Shown here in pieces: positions 7,582 to 16,445 of a stretch of 16,749 nucleotides of DNA. The position numbers and the translations under genes are program-made. Origin of the DNA: an uncultured Eubacteriales bacterium (GTDB lineage Bacteria; Bacillota; Clostridia; Oscillospirales; CAG-272); contig CAKXXW010000037.1 in NCBI GenBank assembly GCA_934378145.1, positions 1-16,749 on the forward strand. Reading direction: 5' to 3'. A model generated the notes under the pieces. That model was not told the origin of the DNA and ran no database searches. It worked only from the letters and a program-made list of their open reading frames with translations. Every line of letters starts with the position of its first letter. Positions within the stretch are counted from its first letter, which is position 1.

Positions 7582-9448
7582 ACGGATATTATGTCTGCTG
7601 CTCTCCTTCCTTCTGCTTCTGCCGCTTGTCGGCACATATGCCTCGGCGGAGAGCGACAGCGCGTCGGACAGGTTCCTGTCGATAGCCGAAGGCATAATCG
7701 CGTGGAAAAAGTCCGACAACGGCTCCTCTCCCGACGGATACCTGCTGAACGACACCTACCTTGCTCTGGCGGGAAGCACCCCCGGGGACTGGTATCCCAT
7801 CGGACTCGGCAGGCTCGGGATCGCCGACCGGAACGACGCCTACCTTGCCGTTCTGCGCGACCGGGTGGAGGAAAGATACGCTCAGCCCGGGAAGCTGAGC
7901 GCGGCAAAGGCTACCGAATGGCACAGGATCGCGCTTGCCGTTCTGGCTATGGGCGGCGACCCGACCTCGCTCGGAAAGGATAAGGACGGGCAGCCTATCG
8001 ACCTTATTGCGGACGGGACATACGATTGCGGAAAGACTACCTCGCTCGGGCGGCAGGGCATCAACGGCTGGATATGGGGGCTTATCGCGCTCGACAGCCT
8101 GCGCTACCCCGTACCCGAGGACGCCTACTATACGCGCGACGACATCATCATAGAGATCCTGCGTCAGCAGCTCCCCGACGGCGGTTTTGCCCTCAGCGGC
8201 AACAGTGCCGACCCCGACATCACGGCAATGGCGTTGCAGGCGCTCTCTACCTACCGAAACGATGAAAAGACCTACACCTACACCCTCAAAAAGACGGGCG
8301 GGCAGGTCACAAAGACCGTATATCAGGTAATAGAAGAAGCCCTCACCTGCCTGTCGGCTCTTCAGCTCCCGACGGGAGACTTTTCAAGCTGGGGGACCGA
8401 AAATGTCGAAAGCACCGATCAGGTCACGGTAGCCCTTTGCAGTCTCGGCATCGCCCCCCTGACCGATCCTCGCTTCATCAAGAACGGAAATACTCTTCTT
8501 GACGGCATCCTGCGTTACCGGATGCCCGACGGCGGCTTCATACATTCCCGCACCTACGACCCCGACAACCCCTCGTCTCTTCCCGACCGATCGAACACGA
8601 TGGCGGGCGAGCAGACGCTCTACACCATGGCGGCGCTGTGGCGGCAGGCGAACGGGATGCGCACGCTCTACGATTTCCGCCCCGAACAGAGCGAGGCACT
8701 GAAAGAACGGATAGCCTCACTTGAGGATCGGATCGCCGGAATCGGCGCCGAAACAACGGCGGCGGAGCTTGAAGGGCTGCTGAAGGACTTTTACTCACTT
8801 CCGAGGTGGGAGCGCAGCTATGTGAACGGCTACCGTAAGCTGTCGGATGCCGCCCGTGCGGCGGGCGTCGACATCGGCAAGATCGCCGACACCACCCCCG
8901 TGACCGAAAGCCCCGACGACGGAGCGGACGAGCATCCTCTGCTCCATTTTTCGCAGTCCGACCGTGAGGCGGTCGACGCGCTGCCGGAGAAACTTACGAC
9001 CGAGCATTATGTCACGGTTACGACCCTGCTCGACAAGCTTACGCAGAGCGAAGATTTTGACGGCAAGGAACTTTACCTTGAAAAGCTGACCGCGGCAAAG
9101 CGCCGCATCTCGGAGATACAGGCCGAGATAGACAGCCTCAACAGAGAGATAAAAGAAAAGCTCTACCCCTTCGACAGCATAAGCCTTAAGGACAAAAGGA
9201 CCGTCGACGGCGTGGTCGGGCGTTACAATGCGCTCAGCGAATACGACCGCGGAAAGATCGAACGCTGGGAGGATGTCGTAAAGACAAAGACAAAGCTCGA
9301 CAACACCCTGCGCGGCATTATAATCGGCGTCGTGCTGAGCCTCATCGCCGCCGGCACTGCGGTACTTCTCATCCTTCGCATCCGCAAGAGACGGCGCCGC
9401 AAGGAGCTTGAGATGGAAGAGCTTGCCGAAAAATACAAAGACGAATAA
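7574..9448 (+). CDS. Membrane-anchored transcobalamin alpha-like protein
   Basis: This 624-residue exported protein has a signal peptide ending ASA at about residue 25. About 28-370 is a terpenoid-cyclase/transcobalamin alpha-type domain, clearly paralogous to residues 320-677 of the first operon protein. Shared signatures are AKATEWHR, QGINGWIWGLIALD, DITAMALQAL (D215 onward), FSSWGTENVES and NGMRTLYD. About 380-575 is helical with a likely coiled coil (around AAKRRISEIQAEIDSLNREI). A membrane helix at about 581-602 and a strongly basic cytoplasmic tail (RIRKRRRRK) follow. Unlike the first protein it has no GLUG blocks, so it should sit close to the membrane. The ATG has an AGAGG site just upstream and overlaps the previous stop by eight bases. 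I infer that it binds corrinoid together with a DUF4430 partner. It is unlikely to be a prenyltransferase, since it is extracellular and lies in a transport operon. Confidence 0.83.
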   Translation: MAKRILCLLLSFLLLLPLVGTYASAESDSASDRFLSIAEGIIAWKKSDNGSSPDGYLLNDTYLALAGSTPGDWYPIGLGRLGIADRNDAYLAVLRDRVEERYAQPGKLSAAKATEWHRIALAVLAMGGDPTSLGKDKDGQPIDLIADGTYDCGKTTSLGRQGINGWIWGLIALDSLRYPVPEDAYYTRDDIIIEILRQQLPDGGFALSGNSADPDITAMALQALSTYRNDEKTYTYTLKKTGGQVTKTVYQVIEEALTCLSALQLPTGDFSSWGTENVESTDQVTVALCSLGIAPLTDPRFIKNGNTLLDGILRYRMPDGGFIHSRTYDPDNPSSLPDRSNTMAGEQTLYTMAALWRQANGMRTLYDFRPEQSEALKERIASLEDRIAGIGAETTAAELEGLLKDFYSLPRWERSYVNGYRKLSDAARAAGVDIGKIADTTPVTESPDDGADEHPLLHFSQSDREAVDALPEKLTTEHYVTVTTLLDKLTQSEDFDGKELYLEKLTAAKRRISEIQAEIDSLNREIKEKLYPFDSISLKDKRTVDGVVGRYNALSEYDRGKIERWEDVVKTKTKLDNTLRGIIIGVVLSLIAAGTAVLLILRIRKRRRRKELEMEELAEKYKDE

Positions 9449-9470
9449 CACGAAAGGAGGGAAAAACGGG

Positions 9471-10025
9471 ATGAAAAAGGATATTATCGCACTGTTCGTT
9501 ATAATCCTGCTCGTCGCCGTCGTCATAAACGGCACGAACATTCAATCGGTCGACGAATATTACCTGACTCATATCGACGACATCACGCCCGAAAGCGAGA
9601 CGGTCACGATAAGTATCCGGTGCGATACTGTACTTCAGAATTACGAAGACCTTGATCCCGCCCTCCGCTCGGATGAATTCGTACCGCCCGACGGCGTGAT
9701 ACTCCCGCCGACAAAGTATGTGCTTCGCCCCGGAGACACGGTGTTCGACATACTCGACCGCGCGGTGCGCTACAACAAGATCCAGATGGAGTATCAGGGA
9801 GCGAACGAAAACAGCTTCGGAAGCGTTTATATCCGCGGGATGCATTACCTTTACGAATTTTCCTGCGGGCCGCTCTCGGGCTGGATGTACCGCGTTGACG
9901 GAGAGTTCCCGAACTACGGTTGCTCGCGCTATGTGCTTCGTGACGGGCAGAATATCGAATGGGTCTACACCTGCGACCTCGGCAGGGATGTGGGCTGTGT
10001 ATGGATGGAGGGAGAGACACCTTGA
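9471..10025 (+). CDS. Small membrane-anchored DUF4430 protein
   Basis: This 184-residue protein starts at an ATG preceded by AAAGGAGGG (9453-9461). Residues 5-20 form an N-terminal membrane helix without an obvious cleavage site or lipobox, so it is probably a signal anchor. About 45-178 is a DUF4430 (transcobalamin beta-like) domain: VTISIRCDTVL, then RPGDTVFDILDRAV, LSGWMYRVDGEFPNYG (W138, Y140) and YVLRDGQNIEWVYTCDLG. Five cysteines (51, 132, 151, 168, 176) could form disulfides. It is the second beta-like protein of the operon and is joined to EcfT by a TTGA start/stop overlap. It may therefore act right at the ECF transporter, passing corrinoid to the S component. The role is inferred from domain and position. 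Confidence 0.82.
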   Translation: MKKDIIALFVIILLVAVVINGTNIQSVDEYYLTHIDDITPESETVTISIRCDTVLQNYEDLDPALRSDEFVPPDGVILPPTKYVLRPGDTVFDILDRAVRYNKIQMEYQGANENSFGSVYIRGMHYLYEFSCGPLSGWMYRVDGEFPNYGCSRYVLRDGQNIEWVYTCDLGRDVGCVWMEGETP

Positions 10026-10903
10026 GATCGTTTGCCAATGTACACCCGACGGTACTGCTTTTCTACTTTCTGTCGGTACTGTCGGTAGCTATGTTTTCGC
10101 AAAATCCCGTGCTTTCGGCAACGGCGCTCTTCGGCGGGATACTCTTCTGCATCACACTGAGGAAAAAAAGCGAAATACCGGGAAATCTCGGCTTCTACAT
10201 CCCGCTTTTCTTCCTTGTTGCGATAACTAACCCTCTCTTCTCCCACAACGGAGTGACCCCGCTCTTCTTCCTGAACGGAAATCCGGTCACGCTCGAGGCT
10301 TTCGCCTACGGGATCGGGATAGCCGTCATGGTGATCGGCGCCATGCTCTGGTGCAAAAGCTTTGGCGAAGTGATGACGAGCGACAAGCTCCTCTATCTGT
10401 TCGGAAAGGTCATCCCGAGGCTCGGGCTGGTGCTTTCGATGGCGCTCCGCTTCATTCCCATGTTCCTGCGGCAGATGAAAAAGGTCAGAAGCGCGCAGAA
10501 AACGATGGGGCTTTACTCTTCCCGCGGGATCGTCGATAAGCTGAAAAGTCAGGGACGGGTCTTCATCGCCATGATCTCGTGGTCTCTCGAAAACTCGATG
10601 GAGACCGCGTCATCCATGAAGGCACGGGGCTACGGAAGAGGAAAGCGCACCGATTTTTCCCTCTTCCGCTTCACACCGCGCGACGGGATACTTCTTGCCG
10701 TCAGTGCATCCCTCATAGGTATCACCGTTGCGGGAATGGCGACGCGGGTGACGGCGTTTTCCTTCTATCCGCGTATAAGCACACTTGAATTATCACCTTT
10801 TTCGATAGCAGTATATATCGCGTTCGGCGCGCTTTCGCTTCTGCCGGTCGCGCTCGAGGTAAGGGAGGCAATCTTATGGACATATTACAGATCGAAGATC
10901 TGA
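10022..10903 (+). CDS. EcfT transmembrane subunit of an ECF transporter (CbrV-like)
   Basis: This 293-residue membrane protein couples ATP hydrolysis by EcfA to movement of the S component. The frame is open from 9959, but the TTG at 10022 is the likely start. It has GGAGGGAG seven bases upstream and overlaps the previous stop as TTGA, and the upstream residues do not look like membrane protein. Hydrophobic helices run through the N-terminal half (for example VLLFYFLSVLSVAMF and GFYIPLFFLVAI) and there are two at the C-terminus. The cytoplasmic coupling region carries the family signature SMKARGYGRG (A201-R202-G203), with an earlier SSRG near residue 168. It overlaps the ATPase gene by 28 bases. 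A dedicated T subunit next to its own A and S subunits is a group I ECF arrangement. Confidence 0.92.
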   Translation: MRSFANVHPTVLLFYFLSVLSVAMFSQNPVLSATALFGGILFCITLRKKSEIPGNLGFYIPLFFLVAITNPLFSHNGVTPLFFLNGNPVTLEAFAYGIGIAVMVIGAMLWCKSFGEVMTSDKLLYLFGKVIPRLGLVLSMALRFIPMFLRQMKKVRSAQKTMGLYSSRGIVDKLKSQGRVFIAMISWSLENSMETASSMKARGYGRGKRTDFSLFRFTPRDGILLAVSASLIGITVAGMATRVTAFSFYPRISTLELSPFSIAVYIAFGALSLLPVALEVREAILWTYYRSKI

Positions 10904-12516
10904 GCTTCGGCTACCCCGGCTCGGAGCGCAAAGCCGTCGACGGGGTCAGCTTTTCGGTGCGCGCCGGAGAGTTCATGGTCGTCTGCGGAGAGTCGGGCTG
11001 CGGCAAGACGACGCTCCTGAAGCTTCTCAAGCCCGAGCTGGCGCCCGCAGGAGAGCTGAGCGGCAAAATAACATACAGCGGCGGCGAACGCACGCCCGAA
11101 GAGATAGGCTATGTTCTGCAGAATCCCGACAATCAGATCGTGACCGACAAGGTATGGCACGAGCTTGCATTCGGGCTTGAAAATCTCGGCCTTCCGACCG
11201 AGGTGATACGCCGCCGTGTCGGAGAAATGGCGAACTACTTCGGCATCCAGGATTGGTTCCGCAAAAAGACCGACGAGCTGTCGGGCGGGCAGAAACAGCT
11301 CCTGAATCTCGCCGCGGTCATGGTCATGCAGCCGAAGGTGCTGATCCTTGACGAGCCGACCGGTCAGCTCGACCCGATCGCCGCGTCGGACTTCTTCGCG
11401 ACCCTGCAGAAGCTCAACCGCGAGCTGGGTCTGACCGTGATACTCGTCGAGCACAGGCTTGAGGAGGTCTTCCCCATCGCCGACCGGATCCTTCTGATGG
11501 ACAGCGGCAGAGTGCTTGTCTGCGACACGCCCGAGAGAGTCGGCGAAGCCCTTCCCGACGGTCATCCGATGCGTGCGGCGCTTCCGAGCGCGGTGCGGAT
11601 CTTCAATTCTCTGCAAATAAAAGACCGCTGTCCGCTGACCGTGCGCGAGGGTCGGGACTTTCTTGAAAAGCATTTCGGCGACCGCCGCGGGATCCTCCCC
11701 GAGCCGGAATACCTTCACGGCGAAGGTGCGGCGGTCGAGCTGAAAAATGTCTGGTTCCGCTATGAAAAAGACCTGCCCGATGTGCTTCGCGGCACCTCGG
11801 TGCAGGTATATACCGGAGAGATCTTCGCGGTCCTCGGCGGAAACGGGAGCGGAAAGACCACGATGCTGAATGTGATCGCGGGTGCCGGCAAGGCGTACCG
11901 CGGAAAGGTCCTTATCGGCGGAAAGCCCATCCGGGAATACAGGGGCAACTCGCTCTATCGGGGGGGCCTTGCGCTCCTGCCGCAGAATCCGCAGACCGTC
12001 TTCATACGGGACACGGTGCGGGCTGACCTTGCCGAGATACCCGCAGTCTGCGGAGTCCCTAAGCAGGATCGTGAAAAAATGATACCTGAGATCGCGGAAA
12101 AGCTGTCGATAACGCACCTGCTCGACCGGAATCCCTTTGACCTCAGCGGCGGGGAGGGTCAGAAATGCGCCCTTGCAAAGGTCCTGCTCACAAAGCCGAA
12201 GATCCTTCTGCTCGACGAACCGACAAAAGGCATCGACGCGGGGGGAAAACAGGGGCTCGGGGGCATCCTTGCACAGCTTAAAGCAGAAGGGATGACTGTA
12301 ATCCTTGTCACGCACGATGTGGAGTTTGCCGCGGAAGTCGCAGACCGCTGTGCGCTGTTCTTTGACGGAGAGCTTCTGTCGACCGATACGCCGATGCGCT
12401 TTTTCGGCGGGAATACCTTCTATACCACGGCAGCCAACCGCATGGCGCGTTCGCTCTGTCCTAATGCCGTGACATGCGGACAGGTCGTCGGGTTCTGCAA
12501 CGGAGGAGCAGAATGA
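10876..12516 (+). CDS. Fused double EcfA ATPase of an ECF transporter (CbrU-like)
   Basis: This 546-residue cytoplasmic protein has two ABC ATPase domains in one chain, so it should replace the usual EcfA1/EcfA2 pair. Domain 1 (about 1-240) has Walker A GESGCGKTT (G38-T46), Q-loop QNPDNQ, signature LSGGQ (from L135), Walker B LILDEP (D159-E160) and switch His H193. Domain 2 (about 285-520) has Walker A GGNGSGKTT (G321 onward), QNPQT, signature LSGGEGQ (from L423), Walker B LLLDEP (D447-E448) and H480. All catalytic motifs are intact in both halves. The ATG has AGGGAGG seven bases upstream and lies inside the end of ecfT. The next gene starts on an ATGA overlap. The whole is typical of ECF transporters with dedicated energising modules. 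Confidence 0.93.
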   Translation: MDILQIEDLSFGYPGSERKAVDGVSFSVRAGEFMVVCGESGCGKTTLLKLLKPELAPAGELSGKITYSGGERTPEEIGYVLQNPDNQIVTDKVWHELAFGLENLGLPTEVIRRRVGEMANYFGIQDWFRKKTDELSGGQKQLLNLAAVMVMQPKVLILDEPTGQLDPIAASDFFATLQKLNRELGLTVILVEHRLEEVFPIADRILLMDSGRVLVCDTPERVGEALPDGHPMRAALPSAVRIFNSLQIKDRCPLTVREGRDFLEKHFGDRRGILPEPEYLHGEGAAVELKNVWFRYEKDLPDVLRGTSVQVYTGEIFAVLGGNGSGKTTMLNVIAGAGKAYRGKVLIGGKPIREYRGNSLYRGGLALLPQNPQTVFIRDTVRADLAEIPAVCGVPKQDREKMIPEIAEKLSITHLLDRNPFDLSGGEGQKCALAKVLLTKPKILLLDEPTKGIDAGGKQGLGGILAQLKAEGMTVILVTHDVEFAAEVADRCALFFDGELLSTDTPMRFFGGNTFYTTAANRMARSLCPNAVTCGQVVGFCNGGAE

Positions 12517-13190
12517 AGAAAAAGGTCATCTCGTATGTTATCCTCTGCGGCATTATTCCGGCGGTCGTTATCGGCGGAGCGATACTCTTCGCCGATAAGC
12601 AGTATGCGTGGATCTCGCTCTGCGTGGCGCTGCTCGCCTGCGTACCCTTTTTCCTCCGATTTGAAAAGGGTGAGGCGAACGCGAAGCGTATGATCCTCAT
12701 CGCGTGTATGACGGCACTTTCGGTGCTGGGCAGGATAATCTTCGCACCGATACCCGCGTTCAAGCCCGTAACGGCGATGGTGGTGATCACCGCAATGTAT
12801 TTCGGATGCGAGGCGGGATTCCTCACGGGAGCGCTCTCCGCAGTGATCTCGAATTTCTATTTCGGGCAGGGCCCGTGGACCCCGTTTCAGATGTTCAGCT
12901 GGGGGATCGTCGGACTGCTCGCCGGACTTTTTGCGGAGCATCTTAAAAAAAGCAGGCTCCTGCTTTCGGGCTACGGAATCCTGTCGGGGGTGCTGTATTC
13001 TTTTCTGATGGATATATGGACGGTGCTGTGGGAGGACGGATACTTCAACTTTTCGCGCTATCTGGCGGCACTCGTCTCAGCCATACCCTTCACCGCCGTT
13101 TACGCGGTGTCAAATGTGGTGTTCCTCCTGCTCTTTGCCCGCCCGATCGGAAAGATCCTTGACAGGATCAAAACAAAATACGCGCTGTGA
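12513..13190 (+). CDS. ECF transporter S component, probably corrinoid-specific (CbrT-like)
   Basis: This 225-residue integral membrane protein has about six to seven hydrophobic helices. It would bind the substrate and be driven by the EcfT and EcfA proteins encoded just upstream. Family marks are the helix MTALSVLGRIIFAPIPAFKP and the loop FGQGPWTPFQMFSWG (residues 117-131), known from S components of vitamin transporters. Substrate is assigned from context: a cobalamin riboswitch and four transcobalamin-like proteins in the same operon. This is the logic by which CbrT-type systems were first predicted. Cobinamide or another corrinoid is possible instead of cobalamin. The start codon overlaps the previous stop (ATGA) and has GGAGGAG upstream. 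No clear terminator follows the gene. Confidence 0.82.
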   Translation: MKKKVISYVILCGIIPAVVIGGAILFADKQYAWISLCVALLACVPFFLRFEKGEANAKRMILIACMTALSVLGRIIFAPIPAFKPVTAMVVITAMYFGCEAGFLTGALSAVISNFYFGQGPWTPFQMFSWGIVGLLAGLFAEHLKKSRLLLSGYGILSGVLYSFLMDIWTVLWEDGYFNFSRYLAALVSAIPFTAVYAVSNVVFLLLFARPIGKILDRIKTKYAL

Positions 13191-13291
13191 GCGCAGGCTG
13201 CACCGCAGGGCGTATACCATCGAAAACTGTATCGTCAAGCTGAGATTCAAATGTATTATATAAAAAAGATTCTGCTACGCGCAATATGTTC

Positions 13292-13320
13292 TTGAATAAA
13301 GCGGCATATTGTGATAACAT
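13292..13320 (+). promoter_or_regulatory. Promoter of the metallophosphoesterase gene
   Basis: TTGAAT (13292-13297), a 17-base spacer and TAACAT (13315-13320) form a plausible vegetative promoter 33 bases before the TTG start. The following ribosome binding site AAAGGAG (13339-13345) lies in a small palindrome, TCCTTT-GT-AAAGGA (13331-13344), which might mask it. The rest of 13191-13291 shows no gene and no convincing terminator. Confidence 0.5.
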
Positions 13321-13353
13321 CTACATGAAATCCTTTGTAAAGGAGATGCTGAT

Positions 13354-16300
13354 TTGCCTGCAAAAGAGAAAAGTCGATTGAAAGAACAGTCGGCTTGGAA
13401 AAAGATAAAATCCGGAACAGACAATATTACATATTCCGATTGTGTTCTTGCTGTCAATTATGATGGACAGATAATTTCATCAATTCCCACTGAATTTATT
13501 ACAGAAGACCTTTGTGTAGCAGCTTTAAATAACAATAGCTCAAGTAAAAATTTAATACAGTATATCCCACAAAAAATTCTTACAGAAAAATTGGCAGTTA
13601 GCATTGTTTCGATTAACGGAATCTATTTAAAATATTTACCGCCCGAAGTAATTAGCAAAAATATTATTTTAGCTGCCGCAAAGCAAAAACTAAATGCTAT
13701 CAAATACATTCCGGATAAATTTAAAACAGACGAGCTTTTTAAAGCTCTGATCGATTTATCTCCTAAGTCTTTGAAGTATCTCGAGGCACCCGGTGCAGTT
13801 GTGTGTGAATACGCGATCAGCAAAGAACCAAATGCCATATCATACATTAAAAACGATTCTGCGTTAACGATTGAAATTTGCAAAAAGGCCATAGAGGCAG
13901 ATTGGAAAAATTTAAGATACATTCCTTCTGATCGTGTGACAAAGGATCTTTGTGACTACGCCTTTAGGCAAAGCTGGAAAGCATTCAAATTATTCCCTGA
14001 TATATTTAAAACAACAGAGTATTGCAAAACGGTCACGAGTATGGATGCCTCCTATCTTCAATATTGCCCAAAATCTAAGCTCAACACGGATATTTGCGAA
14101 AAATGCATAAAAAAGCACGGAAAGCTGTTAGAATTTGTTCCGGAATGCTTGAAAACAGAAACGCTGTGCTTATTGGCGGTAAAACAAGATTACGAGGCAC
14201 TGAGATTTCTTCCTTCAAATCTTTTGTCAAATGATTTTTATATAAGGTGTTTTCAAGTAAACCAAGCTGTAATATATCTTATTCCCAACGAATATAAAAC
14301 ATTTGAAGCATATAAATACTTCTTAAACCAAATCATTTTCTCGTATGCTTTTAAGGAATGGCTTAAGTCGGAAGAAAAGATCTGTTCTATAAATAACCTC
14401 GATTATATAACATATTGTGGTCTGAAAAATTTGGCAACAACGGCAGATGAGAGTACGGTAGATTATAATGTTTTGAAAACAGAACGGGGGCTTAATCTTC
14501 GCCGGACGGTAAATTCATATTATGACAGTGAAACCGATATTTTCGTTGTAGAAGAGCTTTATTTTAAAAATACAGAAAAACACGAATTTTCAGATTTTAA
14601 AGATTTCTATGCGTATTTGAACGAAAATATCAATGGCTCTAATCTTACTGAATATATATTTGACGAAACGGATACATCGTTATATAATCTCAAAGGCGCG
14701 TTTCTTTCCGGTGAATTTCTCATAAGGCAAGGGCGTTACAACGGAACATTTTATAATTCAGCTATAGGCCAATTTTCAGAAGAGATATCACAGTTACCTG
14801 TTTTGAAAAATGAAACCATAAAAGCAGAACTTATAACCCATGATGAAACGGACTTCGAAAAATTGAATGCTTATGACAGGAAAATCTTTTATATCACGGA
14901 TATTCATTTGGATCACCGGTTAATAGATAGATTCCCACGGTATGCCACTTTTGAAGAAGTTGAATTTTTCATACAAAAATATGTAAAAAAAATAATTAAT
15001 ACAGCCAGCGAAAAGGGATATTATGATTACCTTTTGATCGGCGGCGATGTGTCTTTTTCCTTTGACATATCCAAAATTTTTTATACCGAACTGTGCAAAT
15101 ATTGGGATCCCGGAAAAATTGTAGTAGTTCTCGGAAATCATGAGCTTTGGTGCTTTGACAGTGAAAAAAATAATGACACTAAAGAGAAGTCTGTTGAAAA
15201 TATTGCTGAACGATACAGGATGCTGTTTTCTGAATTGGGAATTTCATTCCTGCAAAATGCTATGTTGATTGGGAAGCGATATTTTTCAGAAACAGATATA
15301 CTAAACAAGAGTCCCGAAGAACTTCGTTTTTTGGCTCTGAATAGTAATTTGATTATTTTCGGAGGAACAGGTTTCTCCGCATATAATCCGAATTTCAATG
15401 CTACACACGGTATTTATAGAAGCGTCATTACTTCGATAGAAAGGGATCTATACTATACTCAGCAAACCGAGCGAGTGTATAACAAATTGCAGGAAATTTT
15501 TTCAAAAGAAAAAGTAATAGTTTTATCTCATATGCCACCGTCGGATTGGTCCCGAAGCGATCTTGTGCCAAATTGGATATATATCAATGGTCATACTCAT
15601 AGAAATCGTTATGTTCATTCTGAAAAATGTACTGTGTATGCAGACAATCAAGTAGGTTATAAATCTAAAACTGTAGCTTTAAAGTATTTTAAAATCGGTT
15701 TGCACTATGATATATTCAGGTATCATCCGGACGGTATATACCATATATCAAAAGCACAGTATATGGAATTTAATAAGGGTAATAATACATGGTGTACCTT
15801 TAACAAAGAAGTAAATGATATTACAATGTTAAAAAGGCAAGGAATATATCTGTTTTTGCTGGAAGATAAAAATAACGGCAAGTTGTTTTTACTTAATGGC
15901 GGTGTCATCAACCGGCTCAAAAACACAGATGTAAATTACTATTATTCCAATATGGCAAAATATGCTGACTACATAAAAGCCGGTATACGGAAATACAATG
16001 AAGTTCTGAAAAGCATTTCTGATGTTGTAAAGAAAATAGGCGGAGATGGGGCGATTCACGGATGCATTGTTGACATTGATTTTTTTGATCACATATATCT
16101 CAATCCACATGATGGCAGTATAAATGCATACTATTCACCGATATTCGGAGAAAGATTTGAATATCCAACGGTAGAACAGCTCCTTGAAAAGCAATTGCCT
16201 CAGTTATATGCGAATTACCGAAACTTGATTGGAGAATCAAAAGATCTTACTGTAATATCAAATAAGGATGGTTCTTCTGGTGAAGCTATTCATATCTTTG

Positions 16301-16440
16301 ACACAACGCAATATAAATCATCAAGGCTGATAAAGCGCTTGCAATATATTACGGAAAACAATGTTATTCGTATTTGGAGTGACGATTTTATCTCAAACCA
16401 TGAGCAATACATAGCCGGAACAAAAAAATTACTTACATAG
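13354..16440 (+). CDS. Helical-repeat metallophosphoesterase, function unknown
   Basis: This 1028-residue protein has no signal peptide or clear membrane helix, so it is probably cytoplasmic. It starts at TTG, with AAAGGAG eight bases upstream. About residues 28-322 hold some twelve degenerate repeats of about 24 residues with a core like LxYIPxxxxTxxLC. They resemble the DUF4116-type repeats seen in bacterial proteins of unknown role. The middle is a calcineurin-like phosphoesterase domain with every metal-binding motif intact: DIH (D516, H518), GGD (D565), GNHE (N595, H596), SHMPPS (H726) and GHTH (H747, H749). The C-terminal 270 residues are unassigned and include IHGCIVDIDFFDHIYLNPHD (near 900). 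The gene is far AT-richer than the operon before it and has its own promoter, so recent transfer is likely. Substrate could be a nucleotide, nucleic acid or phosphoprotein. Confidence 0.8.
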   Translation: MPAKEKSRLKEQSAWKKIKSGTDNITYSDCVLAVNYDGQIISSIPTEFITEDLCVAALNNNSSSKNLIQYIPQKILTEKLAVSIVSINGIYLKYLPPEVISKNIILAAAKQKLNAIKYIPDKFKTDELFKALIDLSPKSLKYLEAPGAVVCEYAISKEPNAISYIKNDSALTIEICKKAIEADWKNLRYIPSDRVTKDLCDYAFRQSWKAFKLFPDIFKTTEYCKTVTSMDASYLQYCPKSKLNTDICEKCIKKHGKLLEFVPECLKTETLCLLAVKQDYEALRFLPSNLLSNDFYIRCFQVNQAVIYLIPNEYKTFEAYKYFLNQIIFSYAFKEWLKSEEKICSINNLDYITYCGLKNLATTADESTVDYNVLKTERGLNLRRTVNSYYDSETDIFVVEELYFKNTEKHEFSDFKDFYAYLNENINGSNLTEYIFDETDTSLYNLKGAFLSGEFLIRQGRYNGTFYNSAIGQFSEEISQLPVLKNETIKAELITHDETDFEKLNAYDRKIFYITDIHLDHRLIDRFPRYATFEEVEFFIQKYVKKIINTASEKGYYDYLLIGGDVSFSFDISKIFYTELCKYWDPGKIVVVLGNHELWCFDSEKNNDTKEKSVENIAERYRMLFSELGISFLQNAMLIGKRYFSETDILNKSPEELRFLALNSNLIIFGGTGFSAYNPNFNATHGIYRSVITSIERDLYYTQQTERVYNKLQEIFSKEKVIVLSHMPPSDWSRSDLVPNWIYINGHTHRNRYVHSEKCTVYADNQVGYKSKTVALKYFKIGLHYDIFRYHPDGIYHISKAQYMEFNKGNNTWCTFNKEVNDITMLKRQGIYLFLLEDKNNGKLFLLNGGVINRLKNTDVNYYYSNMAKYADYIKAGIRKYNEVLKSISDVVKKIGGDGAIHGCIVDIDFFDHIYLNPHDGSINAYYSPIFGERFEYPTVEQLLEKQLPQLYANYRNLIGESKDLTVISNKDGSSGEAIHIFDTTQYKSSRLIKRLQYITENNVIRIWSDDFISNHEQYIAGTKKLLT

Positions 16441-16445
16441 CCCAC

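Noticed and set aside
926..9448. Annotating the alpha/alpha-barrel proteins as prenyltransferases or squalene/terpene cyclases.
   Set aside because: Both are exported and anchored outside the membrane. They sit in a B12-riboswitch transport operon beside DUF4430 proteins, and no cyclase acid motif was recognised.
13191..13260. Possible operon terminator formed by GC-rich bases after the S-component gene.
   Set aside because: The pairing is weak and no T run follows, so no terminator is claimed.
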